A stretch of DNA of 64,000 bases from Pullilachnospira sp963929535. GTDB lineage: Bacteria > Bacillota > Clostridia > Lachnospirales > Lachnospiraceae. The notes beneath the pieces were generated by a model. That model was given only the letters and a program-made list of their open reading frames with translations. It was not told the DNA's origin and ran no database searches. Location of the stretch: contig CAWVIZ010000001.1 in NCBI GenBank assembly GCA_963929535.1, positions 1-64,000 of the forward strand. The letters are read 5' to 3'. Below are positions 54,452 through 61,314 of this stretch, piece by piece; position 1 is the stretch's first letter, and each line of letters starts with the position of its first letter. Made by a program: the position numbers and the translations under genes.

Positions 54452-55840
54452 TCAACGAATACATAAGCTGTCGGCCATTACGCAGCGTCTTCTCTTGGTA
54501 AAGGTGCTGGCGCTTGTCAGGCCCTCTCCGGTACGGCTGGCAATGGTAAAGGTGCAGTAACCCTCTCCTCCGAAGCCCAGCGCCGCATAGGACGGAGCGT
54601 TCTTGACCAGAATCGCCGTATCAATGGCTTTTGCGTATTTCGTGATATTATCTATATTCTTGGAGTGGATATGCGCGGAATGACGGTTGCCATGCTCCAG
54701 CCATACAGCCTGCTCCACGGCATCATCGAAATCCTTTGCCCGAACCACGCCCAGAATAGGCATCATCAGTTCCGTAGTGATCAGCGGATGCTCCTTGGGG
54801 CCTTCAAAGGTAATGCAGCGGATGTTGGCCGGAGCGTCCACGCCGATCATCTTCAGAAGTGTCCTGGCATCCCGGCCAACGCACTTTCTGTTCAGTTTTC
54901 CATCTTTCAGGACTACAGCGGTCAGCGCGTCCTGTTCTTCTTTGGAAGCCAGATAACAGCCCTGCTCGGTCACCATGTAATGCATCAGCTCATCCACAAT
55001 ACCGGAAACAGCCACGATCTCCTTCTCTGCGATACAGGGCAGATTGTTGTCAAAGGTACATCCGTTGACAATATCCTGCGCCGCTTTCCGGATATCCGCT
55101 GTCTCGTCCACCACCGCCGGTGGATTGCCTGCTCCGGCACCGATGCCTCTTTTTCCGGAAGAAAGCACTGCTGTCACCACGCCCGGACCTCCTGTGGCGG
55201 CGATCAGCGGAATATCTTTGTGCTTCATCATGATATTGCTGGTCTCCAGCGTGGGGATTTCCACGGTACATGCGATGTTGTCCGGGCCTCCCGCCTCCAG
55301 AGACGCTTCATTTACCAGATTGATGGCATAGATGGAAGTCTTGACAGCAGCCGGATGGGGGTTAAATACCACTGTGTTTCCGGCAGCCAGCATTCCGATG
55401 GTATTGCAGAGCACCGTCTCGCTGGGATTGGTGCAGGGTGTGATGGCGCCGATCACTCCGAAAGGTCCCATCTCAATCAGCGTCAGTCCCCGGTCTCCCG
55501 ACCATGCGGTGGTGGTGATATCCTCCGTACCCGGGGTTTTCTCCGCCACCAGATGATGCTTCAGGATCTTGTCTCCCACGTTGCCCATTCCGGTCTCATC
55601 CACACCCATCCGGGCCAGAATCTCCGCATTTTCCTTGATCTTTCTGCGGATCACGGAAATAATTTTTTCTCTCTGGTCCATGGACATTTTCCGCACCACT
55701 GCCTCTGCCGCTTTGGCAGCCTCGATGGCCTGGTTCATATCGGCAAACACGCCGTGCTTTCCGGCGGGAGCATCCTGGATCTGCATCTTCGCCAGAACCT
55801 CCTGCACAATGTCCTGTACCATATTCTCACTAATCGGCAC
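54452..55840 (-). CDS. pduP: PduP: CoA-acylating propionaldehyde dehydrogenase
   Basis: Oxidises propionaldehyde to propionyl-CoA with NAD in the lumen. 462 aa; the N-terminal encapsulation helix is ENMVQDIVQEVLAKMQ, then the aldehyde dehydrogenase fold with ATGGPGVVTAVLSSGKR, GAGAGNPPAVVDETADI and the catalytic cysteine in FDNNLPCIAEKE. The start codon is GTG with GGAGGTAATTCTC before it. It is 14 nt from the tagged dehydrogenase gene. Confidence 0.96.
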   Translation of the reverse strand: MPISENMVQDIVQEVLAKMQIQDAPAGKHGVFADMNQAIEAAKAAEAVVRKMSMDQREKIISVIRRKIKENAEILARMGVDETGMGNVGDKILKHHLVAEKTPGTEDITTTAWSGDRGLTLIEMGPFGVIGAITPCTNPSETVLCNTIGMLAAGNTVVFNPHPAAVKTSIYAINLVNEASLEAGGPDNIACTVEIPTLETSNIMMKHKDIPLIAATGGPGVVTAVLSSGKRGIGAGAGNPPAVVDETADIRKAAQDIVNGCTFDNNLPCIAEKEIVAVSGIVDELMHYMVTEQGCYLASKEEQDALTAVVLKDGKLNRKCVGRDARTLLKMIGVDAPANIRCITFEGPKEHPLITTELMMPILGVVRAKDFDDAVEQAVWLEHGNRHSAHIHSKNIDNITKYAKAIDTAILVKNAPSYAALGFGGEGYCTFTIASRTGEGLTSASTFTKRRRCVMADSLCIR

Positions 55841-55877
55841 GAGAATTACCTCCCTTACTTGGAACCTGGAATCCTGA

Positions 55878-56690
55878 TTACTTGTTCAGTCCCAGCTGCT
55901 CCATAACTTTTTTGGTGATCTCCGCTACCAGCTCTGTGCTGTTGTCAGAGGAGGATCCGCAGGAGCAGTTGCCGTCGCATGCATGGCAGCCGTGTCCCGG
56001 TCCGTTCAGCTCTGCGCACAGATTTGCCGGATGCTTTCCGGGAAGTCCCATCTTTCTTCTGATCTCATACAGTTTTGCGATCTGTTCCTTGTCGAACTCC
56101 TTGGGTCCGCCCAGCATCTTGGACTTGTACAGCAACTCTGCGTAAAACTCCACGGATTCCATCTTCAGATATGCAGCCAGCAGGTCGGTGGACCAGGTCA
56201 GGGCTCCATGGCTCTCCAGAAGGACCGCGTCATAGTAGGGCAGATATTTCTCCAGACGATCCGGAATCTCATTGGTGGACGGTGTACCATACTCAGCGAT
56301 GGGTACGCATCCCAGAGCGATAACTGCTTCCGGCATGATCGGCTGGGTAAGCGGAATGCCTGCGATAGCGAAGCTGGTGGCATAGGAGGGATGTGCATGT
56401 ACCACAGCTCCTACATCCGGTCTCTTCTGATACACACGCATATGCATCTTGATCTCAGAGGAGGGACGGAAGTTGCCGTTGGCCTGGATCACTTCTCCCT
56501 TGCTGTTTACCTTACAGATATATTCCGGTGTCATAAATCCTTTGGAAACTCCTGTGGGGGTGCAAAGGAACTCATCATCGTTCAGCTTTACGGAAAAGTT
56601 ACCATCATTGGCAGCAACCATGCCCCGGTTGTACACTCTTCGTCCGATGTCGCACATCAGTTTTTTGATCTCATATTCGTTCTGCATCAT
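55878..56690 (-). CDS. fucA: Class II L-fuculose/L-rhamnulose-1-phosphate aldolase with encapsulation tail
   Basis: Splits the ketose 1-phosphate to dihydroxyacetone phosphate and lactaldehyde. The start at 56690 (MMQNEYEIKK, GGGAGGAAG before it) gives 270 aa. Zinc and catalytic residues are Glu79, His98, His100 (VVHAHPSYA) and His161 (ESHGALTW). After the family's normal end come a cysteine-rich linker (Cys235, 238, 242, 244: CHACDGNCSC) and a C-terminal amphipathic helix (252-268, ELVAEITKKVMEQLGL) like other encapsulation peptides. It is the first gene of the main operon, so aldol cleavage is built into the compartment. No other fuc/rha aldolase is in the window. Confidence 0.93.
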   Translation of the reverse strand: MMQNEYEIKKLMCDIGRRVYNRGMVAANDGNFSVKLNDDEFLCTPTGVSKGFMTPEYICKVNSKGEVIQANGNFRPSSEIKMHMRVYQKRPDVGAVVHAHPSYATSFAIAGIPLTQPIMPEAVIALGCVPIAEYGTPSTNEIPDRLEKYLPYYDAVLLESHGALTWSTDLLAAYLKMESVEFYAELLYKSKMLGGPKEFDKEQIAKLYEIRRKMGLPGKHPANLCAELNGPGHGCHACDGNCSCGSSSDNSTELVAEITKKVMEQLGLNK

Positions 56691-56783
56691 ATTCTTCCTC
56701 CCTAAGATAAGAATGTGTTTCGCCGCCTGAGGGCGGCTGATCGCCATGCCCAAAAAAGCCGGCTTTTGTTGGTTTCTGTGGAC

Positions 56784-56812
56784 ATTATAGCCCCACAGCA
56801 GCGGTAAGTCAA
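56784..56812 (-). promoter_or_regulatory. Main promoter of the microcompartment operon
   Basis: TTGACT (56807-56812), a 17-bp spacer and a perfect TATAAT (56784-56789) on the minus strand, 94 nt before fucA. Confidence 0.85.
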
Positions 56813-56830
56813 CAGAAAGTTGTTGGATTT

Positions 56831-56891
56831 TTGTGGTTTCTTGTGGTTTTCATTCAATTTCAGCAAATCTTCCGATTTTCATGTGGTTTTT
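56831..56891. promoter_or_regulatory. Repeated TGTGGTTT boxes upstream of the main promoter
   Basis: TTGTGGTTTC and TTGTGGTTTT stand in tandem exactly 10 bp apart (56831-56850), with a third ATGTGGTTTT at 56881. The same box occurs upstream of the pduU promoter (58189). Same-face spacing suggests a regulator site, perhaps for the DeoR protein. Confidence 0.6.
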
Positions 56892-56925
56892 CCTGTGTTT
56901 TCCACAAAATCCCAGACAGCTTTTT

Positions 56926-57429
56926 TCAGCTTTTTTCTCCGGCAGCCCTGTCTTTTAAAGACGGCTCCCCGCGGACTTCTTCCTCCCAGGGCATCACATC
57001 TCCCTCTTCCCTGAGATATTCCAGAATCTCCGGAATTCCCTCCTGGGCCTTGGAATTCACAAAAAATACCTTCCTGCATCCCGCCAGCCGCAGCCAGCGT
57101 TCCGCTCTTTCGGGATTCGCCCGGGGATGGTCGATCTTGGTCACGATGCCGATCACCTCCCGGTTGGCCACCGCCGCGCAGCAGGGCGGGAACAGACAGT
57201 AGGGCTCTGTGGCTGAGGCCAGAAGCCCCACCACATCCGCTTCATAAGTATAAAGGGCCAGCGCGTGCCCCAGGCCCCTGGTCTGGGCATATTCTCCCGG
57301 CGTATCGATGATCACATCAAAATGGTTCACATACTGGGTTTTGTGATAATGGATCTTTTCCCCTTTCAGCGCCTGGGTAAGGGTTGTCTTGCCCGCCTCG
57401 CTGCGGCCCACCAGCACAATCTTCTTCAT
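56926..57429 (-). CDS. EutP/PduV-like small GTPase
   Basis: A 167-aa Ras-like GTPase of microcompartment loci. The P-loop is GRSEAGKT, switch II region DTPGEY, and the base-recognition motif TKIDH. Its role (compartment movement or chaperoning) is not settled. The start at 57429 (MKKIVLVGRSEAGK) has AGGCGG upstream; an in-frame GTG nine nt earlier is possible. It follows the pduU gene by 15 nt and forms a short operon with it. Confidence 0.92.
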   Translation of the reverse strand: MKKIVLVGRSEAGKTTLTQALKGEKIHYHKTQYVNHFDVIIDTPGEYAQTRGLGHALALYTYEADVVGLLASATEPYCLFPPCCAAVANREVIGIVTKIDHPRANPERAERWLRLAGCRKVFFVNSKAQEGIPEILEYLREEGDVMPWEEEVRGEPSLKDRAAGEKS

Positions 57430-57444
57430 CCCATACACCGCCTG

Positions 57445-57822
57445 TCATGTTCTGGTCACCGGGCAGACGGCAAATCCCAGCTTCGTCTTTACATATTCCA
57501 GAATTGCCGTGACAGAGGCTTCCACCTCCGATACCGTTCCCGTGATGATCAGACTTCCGGAAAACCTGTCCACAAATCCCAGATCAATGGCGGCTGCCTT
57601 CATGGCAATATCCGCCATGATAATGGCTGTTTCCGCCGGCGTGACTGTCAGTATACCAATGGCAGACTTGGAATAATCCACCGCCGGATCCAGTCCCAGC
57701 TTCTCATAAAGAAGCTTGTCCGGATTGGCAATGATGTGTGCCAGCGTAATCTGCTTTCCCGGCACCTGTTCCTGAATGATCCTCTGTTTCGCCGACTCCG
57801 GCGCTTCCTCCATGTATCTCAT
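57445..57822 (-). CDS. pduU: PduU/EutS-type shell protein
   Basis: A BMC-H protein with a circularly permuted fold. 125 aa from MRYMEEAPESAKQRII at 57822 (TTAAGGAGGAAGG before it). The N-terminal part (EQVPGKQITLAHIIANP) is typical of PduU/EutS, which forms a beta barrel over the pore; the BMC core is SAIGILTVTPAETAIIMADIA. It is first of a two-gene operon with the GTPase, on its own promoter, and EutS/PduU-EutP/PduV pairs are known partners. Confidence 0.92.
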   Translation of the reverse strand: MRYMEEAPESAKQRIIQEQVPGKQITLAHIIANPDKLLYEKLGLDPAVDYSKSAIGILTVTPAETAIIMADIAMKAAAIDLGFVDRFSGSLIITGTVSEVEASVTAILEYVKTKLGFAVCPVTRT

Positions 57823-57835
57823 GACCTTCCTCCTT

Positions 57836-58017
57836 AATTCCCGCGGGCAACGAGCCAAGCGGACATGCTTGCATGTCCATTTGGCGGCGCTGTGTGCCGA
57901 TGGCACACGTTTAGCGCCGACCGAAGTGGGACGGAGACCTGCCGCGAGGGTCAAGTACCCCGCAGCTCTGCTGCGCTGCAAGTTTGATGCCCCGTAGCTT
58001 GCTGAGGGGTCTTTGAC
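57836..58017 (-). repeat. Dispersed structured element, copy C (with insert), in the pduU leader
   Basis: Minus-strand copy: GTCAAAGACCCCTCAGCAAGC, TACGGGGCATCAAACTTGCAG, AGCTGCGGGGTACTTGACCC, then about 50 extra nt with the hairpin GTGTGCCATCGGCACAC, the GGACATGCAAGCATGTCC palindrome and the end GTTGCCCGCGGGAATTAA, which runs into the pduU ribosome site. A fragment of a second copy abuts it at 58018-58044. Confidence 0.8.
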
Positions 58018-58108
58018 TCCCGCGGGCAACGAGCCAGGCGGACATCTCCGCGGCAGTCCGGCCGCTGCCTTTCCGCCGCGCTTTTTCTGCTGACTTTCTG
58101 TTTTGGAT

Positions 58109-58137
58109 ATTATACCGCTGTGTCCCGGTGAAGTCAA
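58109..58137 (-). promoter_or_regulatory. Promoter of the pduU-GTPase operon
   Basis: TTGACT (58132-58137), a 17-bp spacer and TATAAT (58109-58114) on the minus strand, the same hexamers and spacing as the main operon promoter; TTGTTGACTT is shared around the -35 context. Confidence 0.85.
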
Positions 58138-58188
58138 CAAATCCAACATACTTTACTGGATTTTCCTCCTGTTTTCTTTAATAATTAT

Positions 58189-58198
58189 GTGGTTTTAT
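58189..58198. promoter_or_regulatory. TGTGGTTT box upstream of the pduU promoter
   Basis: TGTGGTTTTA, matching the boxes at 56831-56891; about 52 bp upstream of the -35. Confidence 0.5.
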
Positions 58199-58367
58199 GA
58201 CTGATTTTCTGTTTTATCTATTGACAAATATTTTTCCTGGCTCCATACTGAAAACAGCTTATATCTATCTGCGCAGCTGTTCATCCATCCGCGAAACGAC
58301 AGAACGGGCAGGGCAATGGCACCTGCCGATGGCTGAACTGCTGCTCAGCGGAAAACGAGGTGATCTC

Positions 58368-59075
58368 ATGCAGTTTGACATTCATACCCATACCATCGCC
58401 AGCGGCCATGGCACCAGCTGTACCATTGCCGATATGGCCAGAGCGGCCCGGGCAAGAGGGCTGTCCCTTCTGGGGATTTCCGATCATGGTCCGGCCACCC
58501 CCTGCGCAGGCACCGCTTCCTATTTCCGCAGTCTGTTTTCCGCGCCCCGATACCGGTGCGGCATCCGGCTTCTGTATGGAGCGGAGCTGAACATCCTGGA
58601 CGAAAACGGACAGGTGGACCTGGAGGACGAGATCCTGTCCCGGCTGGATTTTGCCATCATCAGCATGCACGTCCAGAACAGAAAGCCCGGGTCCCGCAGC
58701 GAGAATACCCAGGCATATATCGCGGCGATGGAACACCCAAGAGTAAAACTGATCGGACACTGTGACGATGTAAAATATCCGGTGGACTACCGCAGGCTGG
58801 TAGCAGCCGCAAGAGAACACCGGGTTCTTCTGGAGCTTAATGAGGCCTCCCTGATGCCCGGCGGCTACCGGGGCGATACCCTGGAAAATGACAGGGAGAT
58901 GCTGCGCTGGTGCCGCAGCTACCGCCAGCCCATCGTACTCTCCAGTGACAGTCACGGGCCTGCGGGCGTGGGCGGTTTTTCCCGGGGACTCAGGCTGCTG
59001 GAGGAGGAGGGCTTTCCGGCGGAGCTGGTGCTGAACTACCGGATGGCGGCACTGCTGGCTTACCTGGAGCTGTGA
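58368..59075 (+). CDS. PHP-domain phosphoesterase (YcdX-like)
   Basis: A 235-aa metal-dependent hydrolase of the PHP family. The metal-binding motif FDIHTHTIASGHG at the N-terminus is followed by LGISDHGPATP, GAELNILDENG, IISMHVQN, IGHCDDVKYP and LSSDSHGP, the full set of trinuclear-site residues. The ATG at 58368 follows AACGAGGTGATCTC; the upstream part of the frame is not conserved in character. Substrate unknown. Confidence 0.88.
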   Translation: MQFDIHTHTIASGHGTSCTIADMARAARARGLSLLGISDHGPATPCAGTASYFRSLFSAPRYRCGIRLLYGAELNILDENGQVDLEDEILSRLDFAIISMHVQNRKPGSRSENTQAYIAAMEHPRVKLIGHCDDVKYPVDYRRLVAAAREHRVLLELNEASLMPGGYRGDTLENDREMLRWCRSYRQPIVLSSDSHGPAGVGGFSRGLRLLEEEGFPAELVLNYRMAALLAYLEL

Positions 59076-59102
59076 CCTGGGTTTTCAGTTTCCTTATAAG
59101 AT

Positions 59103-59678
59103 TTATACAGGCTTTGGGCTTTTGAAAACAAACACCGGCATGGGCGGATCATTCTCTCTGTTAAAATAGGAGTTTACAATTACGGTATACTCTTTTTTCG
59201 GCAATGTCTTCAGATAACCCAGAACCGCATTCTTCTCCTCATATCCTGTATCGCCTCCGCTGTAGACGCACAGGCTCATCAGCCCTCCATATTTCAGGAT
59301 CTCCAGGCCCTTCCGGATCGCCTCCACGCTGGTTTGTGGGCCTGTGGCGATATCATGATCTCCTCCCGGAAGATATCCCAAATTAAAGCACACCGCATCT
59401 GCCGTCCGGGGTGCCAGATATCTGTCCATATGTTCATGGCCGTCCCGGATCAGGCAGGCTCTGTGAAGAAGCCCATGGTCCTCCAGACGTTTTTTCGTAG
59501 AACGCAGTGCGGCGTCCTGGATATCAAATGCCCATACCTTTCCATGTTCTCCGGCCAGACGGCAGAGGAACAGCGTGTCATGGCCATTTCCCATGGTGGC
59601 GTCCACATAAATTCCATGTTCCGGTACCTGCCAGCGGATGACTGCCTGGCACCATTCGGTGATCTGTGAAGGATTCAC
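59103..59678 (-). CDS. mnmM: tRNA methyltransferase MnmM (YtqB family)
   Basis: A 191-aa class I SAM methyltransferase. The SAM loop is VDATMGNGHDTLFL, followed by FDIQDAALRSTKKRL and the family motif NLGYLPGGDHDIAT. The YtqB group was shown to make the final methylation of nm5s2U at tRNA position 34. The start codon is GTG and overlaps the upstream Crp/Fnr stop (GTGA). Confidence 0.88.
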   Translation of the reverse strand: MNPSQITEWCQAVIRWQVPEHGIYVDATMGNGHDTLFLCRLAGEHGKVWAFDIQDAALRSTKKRLEDHGLLHRACLIRDGHEHMDRYLAPRTADAVCFNLGYLPGGDHDIATGPQTSVEAIRKGLEILKYGGLMSLCVYSGGDTGYEEKNAVLGYLKTLPKKEYTVIVNSYFNRENDPPMPVFVFKSPKPV

Positions 59679-60361
59679 GGATCGTTCCTCCTTTCTTCTT
59701 CATACGTCCCCTTCAGTTCCACGGTGTTCTTCTTATAGGAAATCAGCCCTTCTCTCTGCATCCTGGACATTTCATTGGACAGGGCGCTCCGGTCCACTGA
59801 CAGATAATCCGCCAGCTGCTGGCGGCTGAAGGGGATCTCGACTGTGTACTGTTCCTGGCGCATTGCCAGCCCGGAAAGATATTCCATGATCCGCTCCCGG
59901 ATGGACCGGGGCGTGATGCAGTCGATTTTTCTGCTGAGCGCCAGATTTTTTCCCGCCATCACATAGACCAGATTTTTCACCATCCGGTTATGGAAGCCGC
60001 AGCTTTCCGGACATGTTTCCAGCACCCGGGACACATTCAGGAACAGGATCCTGGAATCCCGGGCCGCCGTCACCTCCAGCGGGATGGCTTCCCCCTTCCT
60101 GCAGGCGTACGTTTCCCCGAAAACCTGTCCGGCTCCCGCTCTCCCGATGATCGTTTCCCTTCCCCAGATATCGGTCCTTACCATGTGTACAACGCCCTCC
60201 ATCACCAGTCCCAGCTCTTCCACCGGATCTCCCGGATGAAATATCCTGCGGCCCTTCTCATAGCTTCTGACAGATGCGTCAAGACATCCCAGCAGGGCTT
60301 CCAGATCCTTCTTTTCGATTCCCTGGAACAAAGCGGTTCTGGAAAGAAAATCAATATTCAT
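59675..60361 (-). CDS. Crp/Fnr-family regulator, probably HcpR-like
   Basis: A 228-aa regulator with a cyclic-nucleotide-type sensor (about residues 15-125, GRRIFHPGDPVEELGLVMEG) and a C-terminal winged helix (about 150-215, FSRQQLADYLSVDRSALSNEMSRM). It diverges from the ferredoxin-hcp genes, as HcpR does in other anaerobes where it answers nitric oxide. A TGTTGT-N4-ACAACA palindrome lies between them, 15 nt before its own start. It is coupled to mnmM by a 4-nt overlap. Confidence 0.88.
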   Translation of the reverse strand: MNIDFLSRTALFQGIEKKDLEALLGCLDASVRSYEKGRRIFHPGDPVEELGLVMEGVVHMVRTDIWGRETIIGRAGAGQVFGETYACRKGEAIPLEVTAARDSRILFLNVSRVLETCPESCGFHNRMVKNLVYVMAGKNLALSRKIDCITPRSIRERIMEYLSGLAMRQEQYTVEIPFSRQQLADYLSVDRSALSNEMSRMQREGLISYKKNTVELKGTYEEERRNDP

Positions 60362-60375
60362 TTTTTTCTCCTTTT

Positions 60376-60391
60376 TGTTGTTTCTACAACA
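60376..60391. promoter_or_regulatory. Operator of the Crp/Fnr regulator
   Basis: Perfect inverted repeat TGTTGT-N4-ACAACA. Its centre is about 41.5 nt before the predicted start of the rightward transcript, the class II activator position, and close to the regulator's own start, fitting autorepression. Confidence 0.75.
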
Positions 60392-60412
60392 TACTTATTC
60401 TCAAGTATTTAG

Positions 60413-60418
60413 TATAGT
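60413..60418 (+). promoter_or_regulatory. Probable -10 box of the ferredoxin-hcp unit
   Basis: TATAGT, with the activator palindrome in place of a good -35. Confidence 0.55.
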
Positions 60419-60453
60419 ATGTCCAGAATCCAAATACAAGCCAGGAGGTTGTT

Positions 60454-61065
60454 ATGCTGAGAAAAATTATCAACATCGATTCCGAAAAATGCAATGGCTG
60501 CGGCCTGTGCGTCTCCGCCTGTCATGAACATGCCATCGGCATGGTAAACGGGAAAGCCCGCCTGCTGCGGGAGGACTACTGCGACGGACTGGGGGACTGC
60601 CTTCCCGCCTGTCCTGCGGGGGCCATCAGCTTTGAGGTCCGGGAAGCTTCTGCCTATAACCGGGAAGCAGTACTGGCAGATCAGTCCGGAAGCAGGCTGA
60701 CCCAGTGGCCGGTACAGATAAAACTGCTGCCGCCTTCGGCTCCCTGTTATGCCAATGCGGATCTTCTGATCGCCGCGGACTGCACTGCGTTTTCCTATGG
60801 AAACTTTCACAGGGATTTCATCCAGGATAAGGTGGTCCTGGTGGGCTGTCCCAAGCTGGACGCAGTGGATTATACGGAAAAGCTGACGGAAATCTTCCGT
60901 CAGAATCCCATCCGCTCCGTTACTGTGGCCCGGATGGAGGTTCCCTGCTGCGGCGGCATCCAGCGCGCTGTCCAAAACGCCATTGCCGCCAGTCAGAAGG
61001 AAATTCCCTGTAAGGTGTGCACCATCAGCACCAAAGGCCTTCTGATCCGTCAGGAGGAACTGTGA
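60454..61065 (+). CDS. Ferredoxin-domain protein upstream of hcp
   Basis: A 203-aa iron-sulfur protein. The N-terminal half has two [4Fe-4S] motifs (CNGCGLCVSACHEHAIG and CDGLGDCLPACPAGAI); the C-terminal half has further cysteines (APCYANADLLIAADC, VGCPKLD, VPCCGGI) that could hold more metal. Such proteins often precede Hcp in anaerobes and probably supply its electrons. AGGAGG precedes the ATG; the gene follows the Crp/Fnr-type operator. Confidence 0.88.
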   Translation: MLRKIINIDSEKCNGCGLCVSACHEHAIGMVNGKARLLREDYCDGLGDCLPACPAGAISFEVREASAYNREAVLADQSGSRLTQWPVQIKLLPPSAPCYANADLLIAADCTAFSYGNFHRDFIQDKVVLVGCPKLDAVDYTEKLTEIFRQNPIRSVTVARMEVPCCGGIQRAVQNAIAASQKEIPCKVCTISTKGLLIRQEEL

Positions 61066-61077
61066 CGGATCAAAAAA

Positions 61078-61217
61078 CGCGCTGCCAAGCAGCTGATATT
61101 TGGTCTTTTCCTGGCTTCGGTCAGCGCTGACCGTGTACCACCGGCACACAGTGCCCCCGCGGCAGCGGCCAGACGGACATGCCTGCATGTCCGCCTGGAT
61201 CGTTGCCCGCGAAAATA
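61078..61217 (+). repeat. Dispersed structured element, diverged copy E, in the hcp leader
   Basis: Contains GATATTTGGTC, CTTCGGTCAGCGCTGACC, GTGTACCACCGGCACAC, the palindrome GGACATGCCTGCATGTCC and the end CGTTGCCCGCGAAAATAAA. Compensating changes keep the palindrome (AA to CT in its centre). Confidence 0.7.
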
Positions 61218-61314
61218 AACGACAGGACCCGGGGCGCATCAGGGCCGCAGATGGACGTGCAGGCGCATCCGGCCTGACTCGCCGTCCCTGGAAACAAAAA
61301 AAGGAGATATGACA

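Larger units (their letters stand above)
57823..58367. other. Long region between pduU and the PHP gene
   Basis: 545 bp: dispersed element C (57836-58017) plus a fragment, the pduU promoter (58109-58137), a TGTGGTTT box (58189-58198), and then sequence upstream of the PHP gene whose open frame shows no coding features. Confidence 0.6.

Noticed and set aside
56690..56925. Cobalamin riboswitch before the microcompartment operon
   Set aside because: No B12-box-like sequence was found; the leader is only about 90 nt, and the promoter lies close to fucA.
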